Positions 31,831-47,400 of a stretch of 64,000 nucleotides of DNA are shown here, piece by piece. Location of the stretch: the NCBI GenBank assembly GCA_916613615.1, contig OU744721.1, forward strand, positions 76,327,060 through 76,391,059, written 5' to 3'. The position numbers were made by a program, and so were the translations under genes. The notes under the pieces are model-generated. The model ran no database searches. It was not told the origin of the DNA and was given only the letters and a program-made list of their open reading frames with translations. The DNA is from Steromphala cineraria. Its lineage: Eukaryota; Mollusca; Gastropoda; Trochida; Trochidae. The stretch's first letter is position 1; each line of letters begins with the position of its first letter.

Positions 31831-32292
31831 ATCGCCATCTGCAGCCTTTTAGCTGAATCCGTTTTGATTCATAGAAGTTTGTTTTTGAAATACAGGGATA
31901 TTATTATTTCTATCTTGAATAAATTTAAGCCTCTTCTATTAATTGTTTATCGAACTTTGAAATATAAAATACATTTTTGTTTTACTGTTGTAGTAAATTG
32001 ACAATTGTATGTAGACAAACGTGTTTATCCAAACAATGAGGGAAATAAACATAGCTCATTTAATAACTTTAATTACTAATTCTTTCCTTTGCGTTTGACA
32101 TTATTATTATTTAAAAAAACACAAATTTAGTAAATAAAAATAATTAAAATTGTTTGTCAGGCAAAATCATAATTGATTATTTTCTAAAACAACTACATCT
32201 ACATATCTAACAAAACATTAAAAGTATTGAATAACCAAATACGAACTCACTTTATATGAGATAAAAAAGTACCGGTTCTGTCGAATGGTTTA
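31831..32292. other. Upstream region of the tetraspanin gene
   Basis: AT-rich sequence between the GC-rich MITE and the E-box pair. No gene seen. The MITE ends only about 460 bp before the E-boxes, so it is close to the promoter. Confidence 0.5.
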
Positions 32293-32312
32293 GTCATGTG
32301 ACTATCACGTGA
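32293..32312 (+). promoter_or_regulatory. Paired E-boxes upstream of the tetraspanin start
   Basis: GTCATGTGAC (32293-32302) and TCACGTGA (32305-32312) lie about 40-60 bases before the ATG. TCACGTGA is the MITF/TFE/USF-type core used in lysosomal (CLEAR) promoters. The start codon itself sits in ATGGCGGC, a YY1-like core found at many TATA-less promoters. No TATA box is seen at a suitable distance. Function is inferred. Confidence 0.45.
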
Positions 32313-32352
32313 TCATCCTAGCAGCCTAGGTCAGTGGTAAACGAACACAATC

Positions 32353-32493
32353 ATGGCGGCGGGATCGGACGGCATGGAGCGAATGCTCCCGGAATTACGA
32401 CCTAACAGGAAACATCCACGGAGATCTATGTGTGCATGTACAGCCTACAGCTGCAACAAGCTTCTATTGTTTCTGTACACCCTAGTCTACGTG
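32353..32493 (+). CDS. Tetraspanin exon 1: N-terminus and start of TM1
   Basis: 47 codons, donor GTAAGT. Starts MAAGSDGMERMLPELRPN; an in-frame stop (TAA at 32338) lies just upstream, supporting this start. The cytoplasmic tail is longer than the usual ~10 residues and basic (RKHPRRS), followed by cysteines (MCACTAYSC) suitable for palmitoylation near the membrane, then the first half of TM1 (KLLLFLYTLVYV). Confidence 0.87.
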
Positions 32494-35400
32494 GTAAGTA
32501 AAGTTACAGACACTTGTTAGCGACTACGAACAGGTGCGCTCTGACAGTTGCAAGTGATGTTGGGAGCTTTGGCTGTGTACTGTAGTAGGTCTGTTACTGA
32601 GGGTTGGGCTGTCATACTTCAGTGAAGGGACGGAATTCTCGGAATCGTATATACGAGACAGTGGGAATCTTGATACCTATACTGTCAGTGTTATCTAGTG
32701 ATTTGTCGCTTTTTCACAGCTTGCCATAGATGAATAAAAAATTGAAAACAAAGACCCCCAAAATGTGAAGCTTGAAAACTTGTTCCAAGTTCTTTTGGAT
32801 CAGTCATTTATGATATTGACAATTTTATAAAATACCATTGTTATTATGATTTTAGATAAAGATCTTTTTGTTTATCAAGATTTGTTGACAAAAGTTATGA
32901 GTGTAAAAAGAAAGTAGAAAACAAAACCTAGAGAGAAACATACAAGGATTTATTAATAGTAACTTAGTCTAAATTTATCTATAGCCAGGAACCCAAGAGA
33001 AGTGAATGACTTGTGGTATACTTTAAATAGAATTTGAAAACTAAGATGGATTTAAGCTCTTTTTAACATTCTTTCACCAGTTTGTTCAGAGCACTTAATG
33101 ACACTGCATCACAAACATGTAAAACAGGATTATTTGAACCATATGGTATGGACAAGTTGAACTTTTCAATGTAACTGAACATAGGTTGTTATTTCATCGT
33201 TAACATCCATTCATATGGAAGCAATTATTAACTTCCTACTGCATAAGTATCACATCAATCATCAAACAACAAAGGTGATATTTTGTAACAGCTGAATGAA
33301 GCTTGTTTGTAACAGCTGATGTAGTATGGTTATTTGTATCTATGTCAGTAACTCTATTAAGATCATATGATTATTATCCATGGCATTTGAAACCAAATTG
33401 TATAATCTAATGTTCTATATTTTTGTTTTGAAACTATTAGGATAATTTTTGTCTAAAATCCTAATATTTCGTTTTTTCTATTTACATGTTTCCAGTCCTA
33501 TCATACTGGCAAATGCCATTGTGTACGGGATAATGGCATAACAGCACCAGTTGCATGCAGGAATATATAAATGTCTGAATATAAATTAGATATAAGTCCA
33601 AATTATGTGCACATCATTATCTTTATTTTACATAAGGTTTGCAAAGAAATGTTAATGAAGGGCACTTTAATAAGTATATAGTTTTCAGTTTATCATATGG
33701 TTTAAATATATAATATTATTAAATTATATTCATTGGAACCTCACCTGTAAGTTTAAGAACTGGTTAAAGTCTTCAATTAAATATCACAACACAAAAAGTA
33801 ATTTATGGAAAAAATTCAAATCCTCCAAAAATATGATTTAGGAAGTGTTTGTGTTGATACCCAAAACGTTGTTAGGGAGGGATATAATCTAATGATTGAT
33901 TGATCTATCCTTCATTTGCAATATCAGACAACATGGTCACTGAAAACATGTCTGAAGGCTGATTGTATTTACAGCTTGGTGTCAGACACAAAAACTCGTG
34001 AAAAATGTATGTTTTTTCATTATAAATGAGTTTGAATTTTTAGCTCATTAGGCTAGACTAACAGTTAGTCTAAGAAGTATTTTGTAAAAAAAATATTGAC
34101 AACATTTTAAAACAATTCATGTATGTTATAAAAAAATGGAGCCCAGAAGAAGCTTTAACGTAAAGCTGAGCGATCTAGATTTGATATACTTTTCTAGACT
34201 GGGTTGCTCATCAAATAAATATTTTTAGGCTGGATGGACTTATGGCATGGCATTGTGTCCGGCATCCGTCCATCCGTCCTTAAACTTTGTGCACTTTTAA
34301 CTTCTTCTTTTGAGGCATAAGGCATAGAAATCTGAAACTTTTTGTACAGACTTCTTGACTAGTGAGGATTAAGCCCTATATTGGCTACACCCTAAAGCAA
34401 AATTTTATATGAAGCCTGATGAGCTACAAAGCCAATGGCTCATTTTATGAATGCTAGTTGATGCTGTTAAGAATAACACGTGGGAGGATGTTATGGAAGT
34501 GTTACCCATGGCTTGACATTTTGATATCTGTTTTTAGTTTTGACTTTCATTATTTATTCAGAAATGTCATCATATAGTATTTGAGCATTGCCATTTTGAT
34601 ATTCTCAATTTTCACTCTTTACACAAATTATTTCCCATTTTCATAATTGAATATGCGGGTTGTATCAAATAATATTAATGGAATTGTGGAATCTGTAATT
34701 GAATATATTTGCAATTCTTTGTAACAAGTTGATTGTTTTGAAAACAACTAAATTAACGTCGGCAATCACTGCTGCATCATTTACAGAATGTATTCTCTCT
34801 GTCTGGATTCATTTGAACAATCTAAATGTAATTTATTTTAAACTTGATACAAAATATTTACCGGTATTCAATTTGCTAAATGCATTAGCCACAGTCGCCC
34901 TTTTCAAATTGTTACAATTTGATATGGAGGTTAAGCACATGCCAAAGTAAGGAAAACACTACATGAAAAAAAGTCATAGTCTTGAATAATTCTTTATTCA
35001 ATAACTTTGCACGAAAATTAAGATTTAATTCAATTCAAGGAAAAGGATATTTAATCACATGATAGTCGTCTTTATTCATAATTTCATAGTATGATCAAAT
35101 ATTATTGAATGAACAGATATAGCGTGAACAACAGCTGTTGTTATGTATATATATATATTGTGTCCATTGTGTCATATATGCTGTTATTGATACAGACTAC
35201 AGTATATGCATGTATTTTATTAAAGATAGAAATATGCATGGCATTGCTACAGAAAACATTCCACGTTACGATGGAGTTATTTACCGATAATGAGCCCCCA
35301 ATCAATCGGCTGACAGGATATGTTTTGACATTTTCTATGTGCATTACTCAGCACCAGGATAGACCTTTGTCATTATCAAATTTGTATTCTATATTATCCT

Positions 35401-38400
35401 GTATTTGATATGGCTCTGTCTATATCTCATCAGTCAAAGTGTAGCAATATGGGTATGTTGTTGTTTTAAAAAGTTGGTAGTTGGTAGAAAGGGAAAAAAA
35501 CGTTTGATTTGATTTACAGGTACACATATTTATTTCAATGAAAAAAGGGAAAAATCAATTGAATTTTTTGTGTACCAATTTTCATATTTGATTGTTTTTC
35601 TTTGATAAAGTCCATCAGATATGACCACAGGTCAAATGAAACATAAATGTTTCTCTTTAAAAAAAAGGTGTACTGTTATTCTATTTTACATAATCATTAA
35701 ATATTTTCATATTATCCACTAAAGGACATTATCTCTCTTTTGATTTCCAGATATTTATCTAAATCTAACTGTTCTAATTGAAATGTGTACCTAATTTTAA
35801 CTTTTTTTTTAGTAAAACAGTAACAAAACTGTCTGAGTAAAATCAAAGTAAAATTTCTTTTAGTAAATTTGCAATAAAAGGTTGAATTGCATGCAGTTTG
35901 TTCCTAGTTGATCAACAGAGGGGGGTCTTTTAAGCAAATTTCTAGCTGATAGGCCCCTTTGCAAATGGTAAAAGTATCCTGCATCTAATAATTCTAAGGG
36001 ACACCAAGTCAAAAGGGTGGGCAAATTTCTCAAGGATCCTCCTCTGGGAACAACACTGGCAGGGAAAACCTATATAAAAAAATTAAATTAATTTCAAGTT
36101 TTTCTTATAATAGTATTCCTTGGACAAATTTGAATTAAGAGGATGTTGTAAATTATTGAAGTATCAGGAAAAAACATGTCCATTGATGTTTTCCAATCCT
36201 TCGTGGTTTGCCTTCCTCACTAGCAGCTGGTAGAGGATTCAATCGGGGAGGCCATTACTAGAGGTTCCATTCATTAACAGCTGTAGAGACTTTCAGGTCT
36301 ATTGTAGAGAACTGCCAAATATCTCTGTTTATTCAAGTCTCTATTGACTTCAGGGCATTACTTCAGCTTTTCATTTTCCGCAGGAGGCGTTAGTCCTATA
36401 AATAGAATTCTTTTGAGATTTCTCTGTGTTTTGATCAATAACATTGGATACTTTCCTTCATAATTCTCAGTCCTAACTAGCGATCCAAGTGTTAGCTTCT
36501 TATTAATTGGCTCTTCGTGGTCAGGCATGGATATTTTTCATTGTGTTGTAAGAGTTGTGGCTCGTTAAATTGTCCAGATAACTTTCTCATCTCGTCTCGC
36601 CGTGCCTCAAGATTCATGTAGGAGGTCAAATGTCATTGATGAATTAGATTTAATTGACAAACTATTTTATGTAATTGTTGAATTGAATAGATGATTTCTG
36701 AAATAAGAAATCAATAATTATAAAGAAAATGATATTGAGTGCATTCAGTCTTTAGTTATGCGCCTATTAACTGGTACTGCTGTCTACTGTAAAATGTGGA
36801 AAGGTTTCTTTCCCTGATTTTGTTTCAAATTTATTATGTGGTTAGAATATATTACTCTATGATGTTCTTCTATATGAGGGAAAAGGGATAAAAGTACAAT
36901 TGATAGCATGATGGACCCGAGAGATGTACAGGATTAAGATCGAGTCAGGGGTATCGAGAACTCATCTATATGAAATAAAAGAATTGTTGCAACTTTACAT
37001 TGAAATTCATGCTCACAGTGCTACATTGAAATCGAGGAGTAGTGTGGTAGACTTAGAGAGGCCTAGAGTAAGGGGCTCATATATATTATGCTATCGAAAA
37101 CTTCTACATCGAAGATCGCAGACACTTTAGATTTCATTTTAGTATCAACCTTGCTTACCACCTAAAACTAATACTTTAAGTGCTACATTGAAAGTAGGAA
37201 ATATCTACCATGATAAATCTGTTTCTGGTATTACTAACAGATTTTACTGTAATACATATCAAATCCACGATTGCTTTGAGAGCTTTCTTTCTGCAGTATA
37301 AGCCACCATGATATAAGTGATATTCTCTTAAAGGGACCCGCCGTCCCCAACACAAATGGCCTTCGGCCCGTGCTGAGAAGCCTGCTCATTATTGAGCTGA
37401 GCTACGCTTTACCGCTGAGATGGGGAGAAGAGAGCGGTTTAGGGTTCGCTTTTCTTTAGGGGAATCCCCTCGTTAATCATGCGCGCTGATTGGTTAATAA
37501 TACATCCACTACTTTTGACATATATTGTATTGGGCGAGACTGTAATAAATAATATCTCTCTATATATATATATATAACGTTTTAGTTTCGTAAGAGTAGT
37601 TTAATTTTAATATCCAAACGAATGCGCTTGCCAAGACATTGTAAGTTTTCAAGTTTCGCTAATGACTGGAGTATTGACAAAGCGTCATGAAACTTACTCA
37701 GTGAAACAATGCTAAGGATTTTCTAATTCTGATAAAAAAAATAATTTAATTATGCTATTTTCATACAATCTCAATTGATGTCTGAATCACATGACAACGG
37801 TAAAGTGTTTTTAAAAGGAAATTGTATACAAACAGTATTGTCTGTATATCATGAACGCCTTCTAGCTTGTTTATTTAGAGTCCTCTTTGTTTAAATCACC
37901 ACAAAATGTTATATATCTGTTTATATCGGAGTGGTATAACCATTAAAAAAAAACGCTCCAAAAACAAGATAAGGAACATGTCATGGTTTATTTACAAAAT
38001 ATGTGTATTTGGCTATTGTTTGTTTAATAATTTCAAATTAGGAAATAAACATGTTTCGATTTAGTTAAATTTATAAAACACTTAATTTTATCAACAAATT
38101 GTGATACAAATGTTTTTGAAAAGTTTGTTTAAAAAGTTATCAAATTGAAGAATAGTTTCTGTCTAGTGTAAAATATGAAGATAATCAATCATTAAACAAA
38201 CAAAAATTCTAAAAAAATACCATTCAACTTCATTGGATAGTTTATACTAAGAAAGGACTTGGGAATTTTCTATTAAGCTACGTATACTATTTGCTACAAA
38301 TGATTGGCGAAACCTGCGTCTATACGGTAGTGAAGAGTAACAGTGTGGGTTAAATCATTTTTCAATTAATTTGGTTTCATCTAGCTGATGCCGTAGACAA

Positions 38401-41400
38401 CTTCAAAATGAGGCATACCAAATAATTAACATTTGAAAACCTACATGTAAACATTTAAACAGATCCCTTAGCTTTTGAATTTTCACAATTTCTTGTGTTT
38501 GTGTTCAGATTTATGAATCGTGAATAAGAGTGGATACTCAAATAAGCGTTGTACAGCCCGTTCGCCAATTGTTTGTGTTTATTGTTTTAAAAAAAAACAA
38601 TGTTTAAACCAATCACTTTATAAAAACGTTGCTGCTGATAATAACTGCCGAGACATCTAATAGATAGGAAAGGTAAGAGGTTTGGAAATTAATACAATTT
38701 TGTCATCTATTCATTTTGTTTTGTGATTTTTCATGGTTAAATAACATTGTTTTGAATATGTGTGATACACTGAACAGCCTGAAATAACACTTGATATAAC
38801 GGGGAACTGTCATTTGATGTTGTGTATTATGGAGCCGGATGTAACAGATAACAGGTGTGAGACGTCAGTTTATTGTCGTCCAGTGACTCTAGTCATGTGT
38901 CGTAACAGGTCATATAACTGCCGGGTCACTGTTTGATGGCGCCATCCTGTCTGGTTGAGTGGACGATGGATACACATACAAGACATATACAAGACAATTG
39001 CCGCCAATTAAACGTTATTTCAATCCCCGACAGAATGTCTAGCTTTCAAAACCAAATGAGGCTGTAGAACATTATATCTGACTAATGAAAATCAGTATAG
39101 GTGAACGTTTCATCGTCCGCAACAAATTTCCATTATTGATCACTTCTTATATGGTTCTTATTTACGATCTACAGAATACAAAATTAAATAGAAAAAAATA
39201 TCTCAACTTTACAAGCTGCAGCGAATATTGGATGTGGTAACAACGTGGTGTTCTAAATGGCGTCTGAATGTTAATCAAGAGAAAACGAAGATAATCCATC
39301 GCCTACGATGTGGAAGCCTCCCCTTATACGTAGAGACAGGACGACACTGCAGACCCCCCACCCCATTAGAGAGTAGAATTTGTCGATTTTGTCAAAATGT
39401 TGAAACAGAAGTTCATTTTATTTCAGAATGCCACTTTTACAATGATCAAAGAAGCAATTTTAATTTAGATTGTTATAATGCAACGGGGCCTTAGGACCTA
39501 TTTATCGGAAAACAGCCCAAAACGCATTAAATGTATCAGTACAACAATAAGGAATATGTTTTTTAGAAGGCAATTATTTTTATAACTCTTACATGTATTT
39601 ACTTATTTATCTATTTTTTTAAAAATTTTAAGCCTGTATTATCGCTACTTTTACATACCTATATTTACGAATATATTGTACACTGTTTTATGTTGTAAAG
39701 TGTCTCATAAGCCAAAAATTGGCTGGTTGTTAAATATATATTATGTCTTTTAATCATGCTTTTTACGATGTATATTTAACTTGTAACACTATAATAAACT
39801 ATATCTGTCTGTCTGTGTTATCGATAACGTATTAGTGACAAATAACCAAATCGTAATCGATGCTTTTTCAAATTACATGACTGTCCCTCATTTAGATAAT
39901 GATTATCTAAACTTCGGTATATGTGCGATGACTGTGCACCCGAAGGAGACATCTATTTTGCTGGACTACCCTTCATTGTCCTCACATTATCGTGAATATT
40001 ATCATATTTTGGAAACTACGTATAACTGATATTTCTTACGCAGTTTGAAACAGCACACTGTTTAATAAACGAATTGGTATATAATAGATTACATTTATTT
40101 TTAAAAATAATAATGTTAATTATTAATTATATGTCAAAGAATATGTTCTTGCGGTTGCATGTCTATTGTTACAGGACATTTGAAAGACAACACATTTTTA
40201 TTTTATTTGTTTTATATTTTAGTAATTGAAATGGAAATTAATTATAATTTTCCAATTGAAAACAGTTATTCAATACAAGAAAATGTGTTGTAATGATGAT
40301 TTAATAATGTTATGACATATGCAAAAGCTATTCTATTCAGAATTTGTAGATGCATTAATTTGTTACCAAAACAACTCACTGTCACAGTGAGATAACTCAA
40401 TCAATCATGATATATTAAAGCCGCATTATAGCGGTTTAAACAATGTATTTGATTAAACAAACAATTCAATCAGAGAAACCGAAGAGTTTACGTAAACCGG
40501 TTCTCTGTCACAGTCAAGCTCCGTACAGCGATGAATAATCAACACTGCTGCGGAGCTTAGGAGAGACTCTGCGCACGGTAGCGGGCTACTAATTAATAAA
40601 TGTGATGCATCACATTTACGGGGACGCAGACTCGCTTTAAGATTCGGGTCTAACCCCAAACTAAGCTGATATAGCTCTTGAAATCTGACATGATAGAAAT
40701 GTTTTGTGATATGTTTTCGGTAGGTAGATCTATACACCCTCTTACATTAGTTTCTGTTTGCTGCAGACATTCAGACTTAACCCTCTCGCTGCTTTGGTCA
40801 CTTTAGATGCCCAAAGTGGGCTCTGCAGATCCACTTGACTTTAAACCTTCAGACCAAAAGCTTCTTGGTTGCTGTAGCAAGACAAGTGACATTGTGGTAA
40901 TCTAATATCAATGCAATCAAGCTTTGTGTTTATAGAGTCAACATTATCATCTGTGGATCAATTCTGCACCGATAGCTTTGTTACCCTTGGTATTATATAG
41001 GGAAATGATAATATTTTCATGGATGATCTGTTTACCCAGAATGCAAGATAATGGGTGATTATTGGGTTATTTAGATTGGAGGTGAGGCGGTTACAACAAT
41101 CCTTGCTGTTTTTGTGTATTAAGAGATAACCAAATGAGTTTATCCAAAGATTTTATGATATGATGTTTCAATTGACATCAATGTCCTTCATGATTTATTG
41201 TACAAATCACAATGTATTTGGAATAACTAATGAAGACATTTGCTAATGAAAAATCATAATAGTTTTCCAAGTATCAATCAAGTTGATTGTGAATCGAATC
41301 ATTGAACGTGATCATAAATTAGTTTTGTTATCATTATTCTATATTATAATGAAGTTAAAGGTTTCTAAACATGTCTTAATTTACTTTTATGTTTGGATAA

Positions 41401-44400
41401 AGGATTAAATAATACTTCTGGGTCAAACTTGAAATCATAATTTTGAATCTGCATCCCTGCAATCAACTATTGATTATGATATCAAAGATAAATTTTGTGA
41501 TGTTCTATTTGATAGTGTAGACTTCTTAGTAGTCTTATGCACAGACCCTTGAGCATATAATTCACCCCATGGAAGCAAGTCTAGATCTGAAATCTCCATA
41601 TGTCTGAGTCTCCTTTTAAAAATTTAATAAAATAAGATTTTTACTAAAAAAAATTCAGAGACTAAATATAAGTCTAACTTCTTAGAACTTATTCAAACCT
41701 TCTTCACTTAGATAAATGTGACCTTTAACAAAACAAGTGTTCTTTCATCTTACATTTAAACTTATTCTTATTCAATATTCCTATTATAGACATTAAGTTG
41801 AACTGCTATATCACTTGAGATCTTCCTTTTTCAATAATTCGTACTTGAAAGCTCTTGTGATGAGGAGACACTTTTCAATGTAGATAAGAGTGAAAGATAG
41901 GTTTCAGTTTAGACAGGGAAGTTCAAGTGCATTCGAAGTATATTTGTCACATCTAAACTTTAATCAGGATCATGGAAATATTTATGTCACATGTAGTAAA
42001 CTAAATGATTTATAGATATTAATTTCCTTGCTTGATGGAATGGTATACATGGCAAAGAAAACAAGTTAAATCTTCATGATAGTGTAAAATTGTCCTCAAA
42101 CATCACTTCCTGTCTCTACAGCTTGAGTGTAATATTCATAGAGAGATCATATCTAATGGAATCTGACCAAATTTGAGGAAAATGCCATTTCCTGAACATT
42201 GATTTCAAGTCAAACATGTTGAATGGCAAGGGAGTTTCATGTAATGGAATCATCCCTACCAGTCCGTTTGATATTCATGATACCTCACTTGATTCAAAAT
42301 TGGAAAACGTTATTTTCATGAAATTTTGATTTGGTCCGACATGAGGGAGAAGAATGCAATTACTCGGATTATCTTCGGCACTGAAGACGGATAAACGAGA
42401 ATCTTCTGAAACTAGAGTCGTATTAAATCATCCGACCTGAATTGAAAATCTAGATTTATGCAGTCGTTGGACCCTTATCAGTGTTTCAACTGAAGGGGAT
42501 CATATAAGATCCATTTGACGGGGAAATCGGTGCAGTTTTACGTGGAAAACAACATTAGCCATGTTTTGTGATGAACCTTTGATGCTTCGAGCAGACGGTA
42601 CACAAAGTAATGAGATTTTGATTGTGTTGGTGATGGTAACTTCTGACTTTATTTGTTTTGTCTGCAGTTTCGTTTGTTGTTACAGTACACACTCTCCATG
42701 ATTTGTTTACAGTTGCTAAAATTGGTTAAAGGGATTTTGCTGTTAAAAGATTAATACCATGTAAGATTAAGAATCTTTTTTTTTTTCTCAAATTGTATCT
42801 TTCAGTATTGTTAATGACTAATTCTATCTTTGAATTTAAGATTACAATAATTATGATATTGACATTCAACTGAGGAAAAATCCAAATATCAATAAATTAA
42901 GATTTGGAGGTCAAGTATTTAGATATTGAAATTTTTTTAATAATTATAATTGTCAATATCCTAATGGCCAGACGGCCTTAAACTATATGAAATAACACCA
43001 TACAAAACCTGCAAAAAATATTGTAGTTTTATAACTTCTCCATCAATGATTCAGGGGTGAGTCAGGCCAACATCAGCAAGATTCAGGAAGCTTTTAGATT
43101 GATGAACCAAGAGAGAGTACTAAACTGTAAGTGTTCAAGCAGCTCGGGCTAATGAACAAAAAAATGAGACCAGTGAGTCTAAAAAAAGTCCCAACATTAA
43201 GTTTTATACAACAGCAACCACTGAATAAATTCAAGGACCAATTCTATTGAAAGTGTTCAGAGGGAGTTGTCAATGGTAGTTTATAGGTTCATGAAGAGAG
43301 GATTTGACATGAATAGTCACATGATAGATTCTGGAATAACAGTAAACTAGCTGTGTTAGGTTATTGAGAAAAAACATACACAAATGGTTGCCCTCTTGAA
43401 ATAAGGGAGATGACAAAAACATAATTCAGAATTCATTTCACTGACATTTGATGAATAAATGCATGCACCAATTCTATGGAAAGTGCACAGAGCCTTCAAT
43501 AGCAGCTCAAAGGGACATGAACAGAGGATTTGACTGAAATAAAAGTAAACTAGGTTGATGGGACAAAACCACACAAATGATTGCCCTCATGAAGTAAGGG
43601 AGAATTCAGAATTTAATTCACTGCCACAAAATTAATGGATCATGCCTATTGAAAGTACATAGGAATCCTTCAATGGCAACTGGAAGGAACATGAACAGAG
43701 GATTGACAAAGTTTTGACTGGAATAGTAAACTAGCCGTGTTCAGTTAATCGGACAAAAACACACAAATCATTGCCCTCATGAGGTGGGGGAGATCGCTAA
43801 GGAGAGGAAAGTATGGCCGATAGGTTCTGGAGAATCGATTCTCGAACACTGATTGACCGAGTTGACTTGCTGAAGTTTTGTAATATGAGACTCTGCCTCG
43901 CAGCATGCTCTTTGGTCTCGCTGCAGACCCCAAACTTTTTCTCAAAGTCAAAATCTGAAAAAGAAGAATTCAAAGAAAAACTCCTTAATTTGACAGTTGA
44001 TTTATAGATGGTATGACCTGCAAGATTTTCTCTGGTAATGAAGCTTTAAAGACAGGTGTAAATTCTCCAGAATCTGAAGATGAAAATAAAGTTTTCTTTA
44101 TATTAGAGTATTAAGTCCACAAATGAACAGTTCCAACATATGTGATTAGAAATCATAATATTCTAAGGCAGAAGATTCTATGATGTGTAATGTTGACACT
44201 TCTTTTTCAAAATCTATATATGAACTGTCAATGCAAACTTAGATGTTATTATGCTATTTAATGTGTTAGGTCCACTAACATCAGATATGTTTAGAAAGTG
44301 CTGATATGTAGCCAAAAGGCAGAGTTTATTCTCCTATACAAGATGTCAACAACAAAGAAATAGTCTATGCAATCATCAGACAGTTTACACAGAACCAGTA

Positions 44401-47400
44401 GAAGAATCCTTACAAAGCTGTAGCAAGTGATAGAAAGGCTGGTGGAAGCATATTCTTGAGGACAGGAAGTCGTCTGCTCAAGTAGCATTAGGCGTCTGCC
44501 CCAAGACAAGAAGCGGTCTGTGATAGCATGTGGTGAACATTCAGCTCTAGGCTGGGGTTTAATGCTCTCCAAATTGTAAACTTCATTCAAAGTTTAACAT
44601 TATTGTGTTTACTTCAAATCATTAGGACCAGGAAAAACGCCTGTTGTGTCTATTTCCAAAATTAAAGATATTCAAATGTTTGAAATAAATGTCATGATTA
44701 TCTTATGACCTTGAATATATGTACAACATCAAACCTAATGTCCTTTAGCTAGCATTTTGGAGTTATTGAAATCTAAAACCTTTGTTGTCATAACACATTG
44801 AATAACAATAAATTATCTCCCAGATGTGGCTTTGGAAGTTTAGTTCAAAATCATCAGAAATGGAACCAATGCAGGGTGTGTAAGACCATTTTGCAACGCA
44901 TTTCTCAAAGAACAAAAAGAAAGATATGTTCATGAACATAGGATCAAAAGCAACATAATAGCGAGATTTCAATGCACGGTTACAGGCCCATTACAGATAT
45001 CCACTACTATATTATCATTATTAAAACCAGGTATAATAATCCACCAGACTACTTCTTGACCACAGGTTTGCCTTCGTGCCTAGTTCATACAGAACTATCG
45101 TCATCGGAGGTCAATTAAGCAGACATTGTTTATCTTGAAGAGAATTCCTTCTGTTGACACTGAAGCAGGGATGTCTTGCACAACAGAGCCGTGGACAATT
45201 GGTGTATTGATGTGGAAAGCTTGCACTGTATGCTATTGGGTCATTAGGTTTGAGGGTCTGTGATGATGTCTATTCTACATCGTTAATCAATAGTATCTAA
45301 TTAAGTAATGAAGGGCCTTGAAGACCGCCAGGTAGGGGACCTGACTGTTAGAGATGGTGTCACATGAACAATGTTTTAATAAATATCCTAGGTTGTAATG
45401 TGAAATATCAATTTTCCTGCAGGACATTAGAAGAGATAATAAAAATACTGTTTAATGAATGATGTTGAGGTCGTGAAAGGTTCAAGTGTGAAACAGTAAA
45501 GTGTATCTTGAGTCTAGTATTGAGTGAGTTTTAAGCTGCTTTGTCAGCATTTGAGTCATGAGCAAGTTTAGTCTAGTACAATCTATAGTAAACTTCCCCC
45601 ACAAGGTATACACCTGCTTTTCTCTTCAATAGAAAGTTTAAACCTTGCTGCTTAGGTCCAAATGTTGTAGTTTGAATGCAGTGGTCTTTTCAGTGAAATC
45701 TAAACACTTCTGAAACTTTTAGCACAGAAAAATGTAGGAATTTTGAGCTAGATTTTGAAACAACTAAATTGTTTTAATGCCAATAAATGCAATGCCTTTA
45801 CTAATACGCATGTTTTCTTTGAAATATAGTCAAATTACTGCCAAAATAATCATTGAAAACAAATATCTTGAATTAAGTATTTGATAGAAAGCTTTATTAA
45901 ACTTCAATGCATGATGAACAAAACCAAAAAGCAGTATTCCCTGGTAACTGACGTCCTTAGAACACTTTCACCTCAAATATAAATCACTATCTAATTCGAC
46001 TAATATTTGGTAAAGGGTTTTTGTATCAGATTGAATAGAAATCATCTGAGTATTCATCGTCAAGTCTTATGTTTAACTAAAATATTGTGTTGTCAAATTG
46101 AATTTTATCCATCGGCAGCCTCTGCAAACACATTGATGTAAATTCTATTGAATAAGGTTCTTTCATACCCAGTTTTGAGATCCATAGTATTTGCTTGATG
46201 AAAAAGAAATAATTCAACACACACAAAGATTATTTGAAAGCCTCATGTTAGCAGCAGCACATCAATTTCTTTTTTAAGAAAACATTATTCTGTCATCAAT
46301 AAACCGATATCCTTTGAAATGATGAAAGCTAATATGGATGAGCGGTCGTATTGGCCTGTGCAGCCAGCCTAGCTCGTGTATGTCCATATTGTTTTTATTT
46401 TCATTTTTATTCGATTGATATTTGGAATTGATTAGTTATGTCAAAGTAGTTGATGTTGTTAGATGTCACGTGGTTGTTCTTATCTGATTTGATTGAAAAA
46501 TGTTTCTGTTTAGGGTCTACTGTCTATATTAATCAATACAGATGGAAAGTTCTTGTTTGTAAGAATGGTTGATTGATATAGATAGCAAAATATTGTATGA
46601 CGTCATAAGTAGTTTTGGGATTGGCTATGTTTGCTTTTAATTTTCAAATCCTTGCTTTTTTTTATTAAAAACATTTCAAGTTTTGCAGAAAAATTAAGCA
46701 TTTTCAGTTGACATCATTTAAAGTGTGCAAAACAATTTGTAAGTGGACAGAGTATGTCGATAGGCTCACATATGTCAATTTTTGAAATCGATGTTATTAC
46801 ATCGGGAACCACTTACTGTTACTGAAAATAACAAGTTAAAGGTCAATCAGTACATTAGAGCGAAAATACGGCCATTCAAAGTCGGGATTTTGATCGAAAA
46901 CCGGACAATTTGGCTCGAGTGGCGCGCGCAAATTCGCCAAACGTAGTTTTTAAACCTTGTCATAAGCTGACAGGAAGATATATTCGATTCGATAGTGTTT
47001 ATTAGGTATTGTAACTAATAGGTAGATTAATTGGATGCATAATTTCGAATATTAAACGTATTTGAGATGTTTTCTTTATTTTTCCATAATATCAAGCATT
47101 TTAGAGATATCATGCATAAATGGATATATTTGCAAATCCAGTGATGAGATATGAACTTCAATCAGCATATTAGATATTTTGTAGCTTATCAAAACCAAAT
47201 AAAATTTTAAGAAAGATACTCTGTGTCATTTTAAGAGTTTAAATCAGTTAAAGATATGAAATAAGTATGCATCAATGTTTATTTGCTAATATCTATGTCA
47301 TTCAAAAGGTCAGGATAAGGATAGGGAAAGACATTTTTAACAGTAGACTAATTTCAAGATTTTTGGCAATTTTCTAAATTTCAAATAGGTATTGTAAAAT

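Noticed and set aside
40453..40737. Minus-strand frame of 94 codons
   Set aside because: No motif, no splice context, contains the palindrome; likely chance in a slightly GC-richer stretch.
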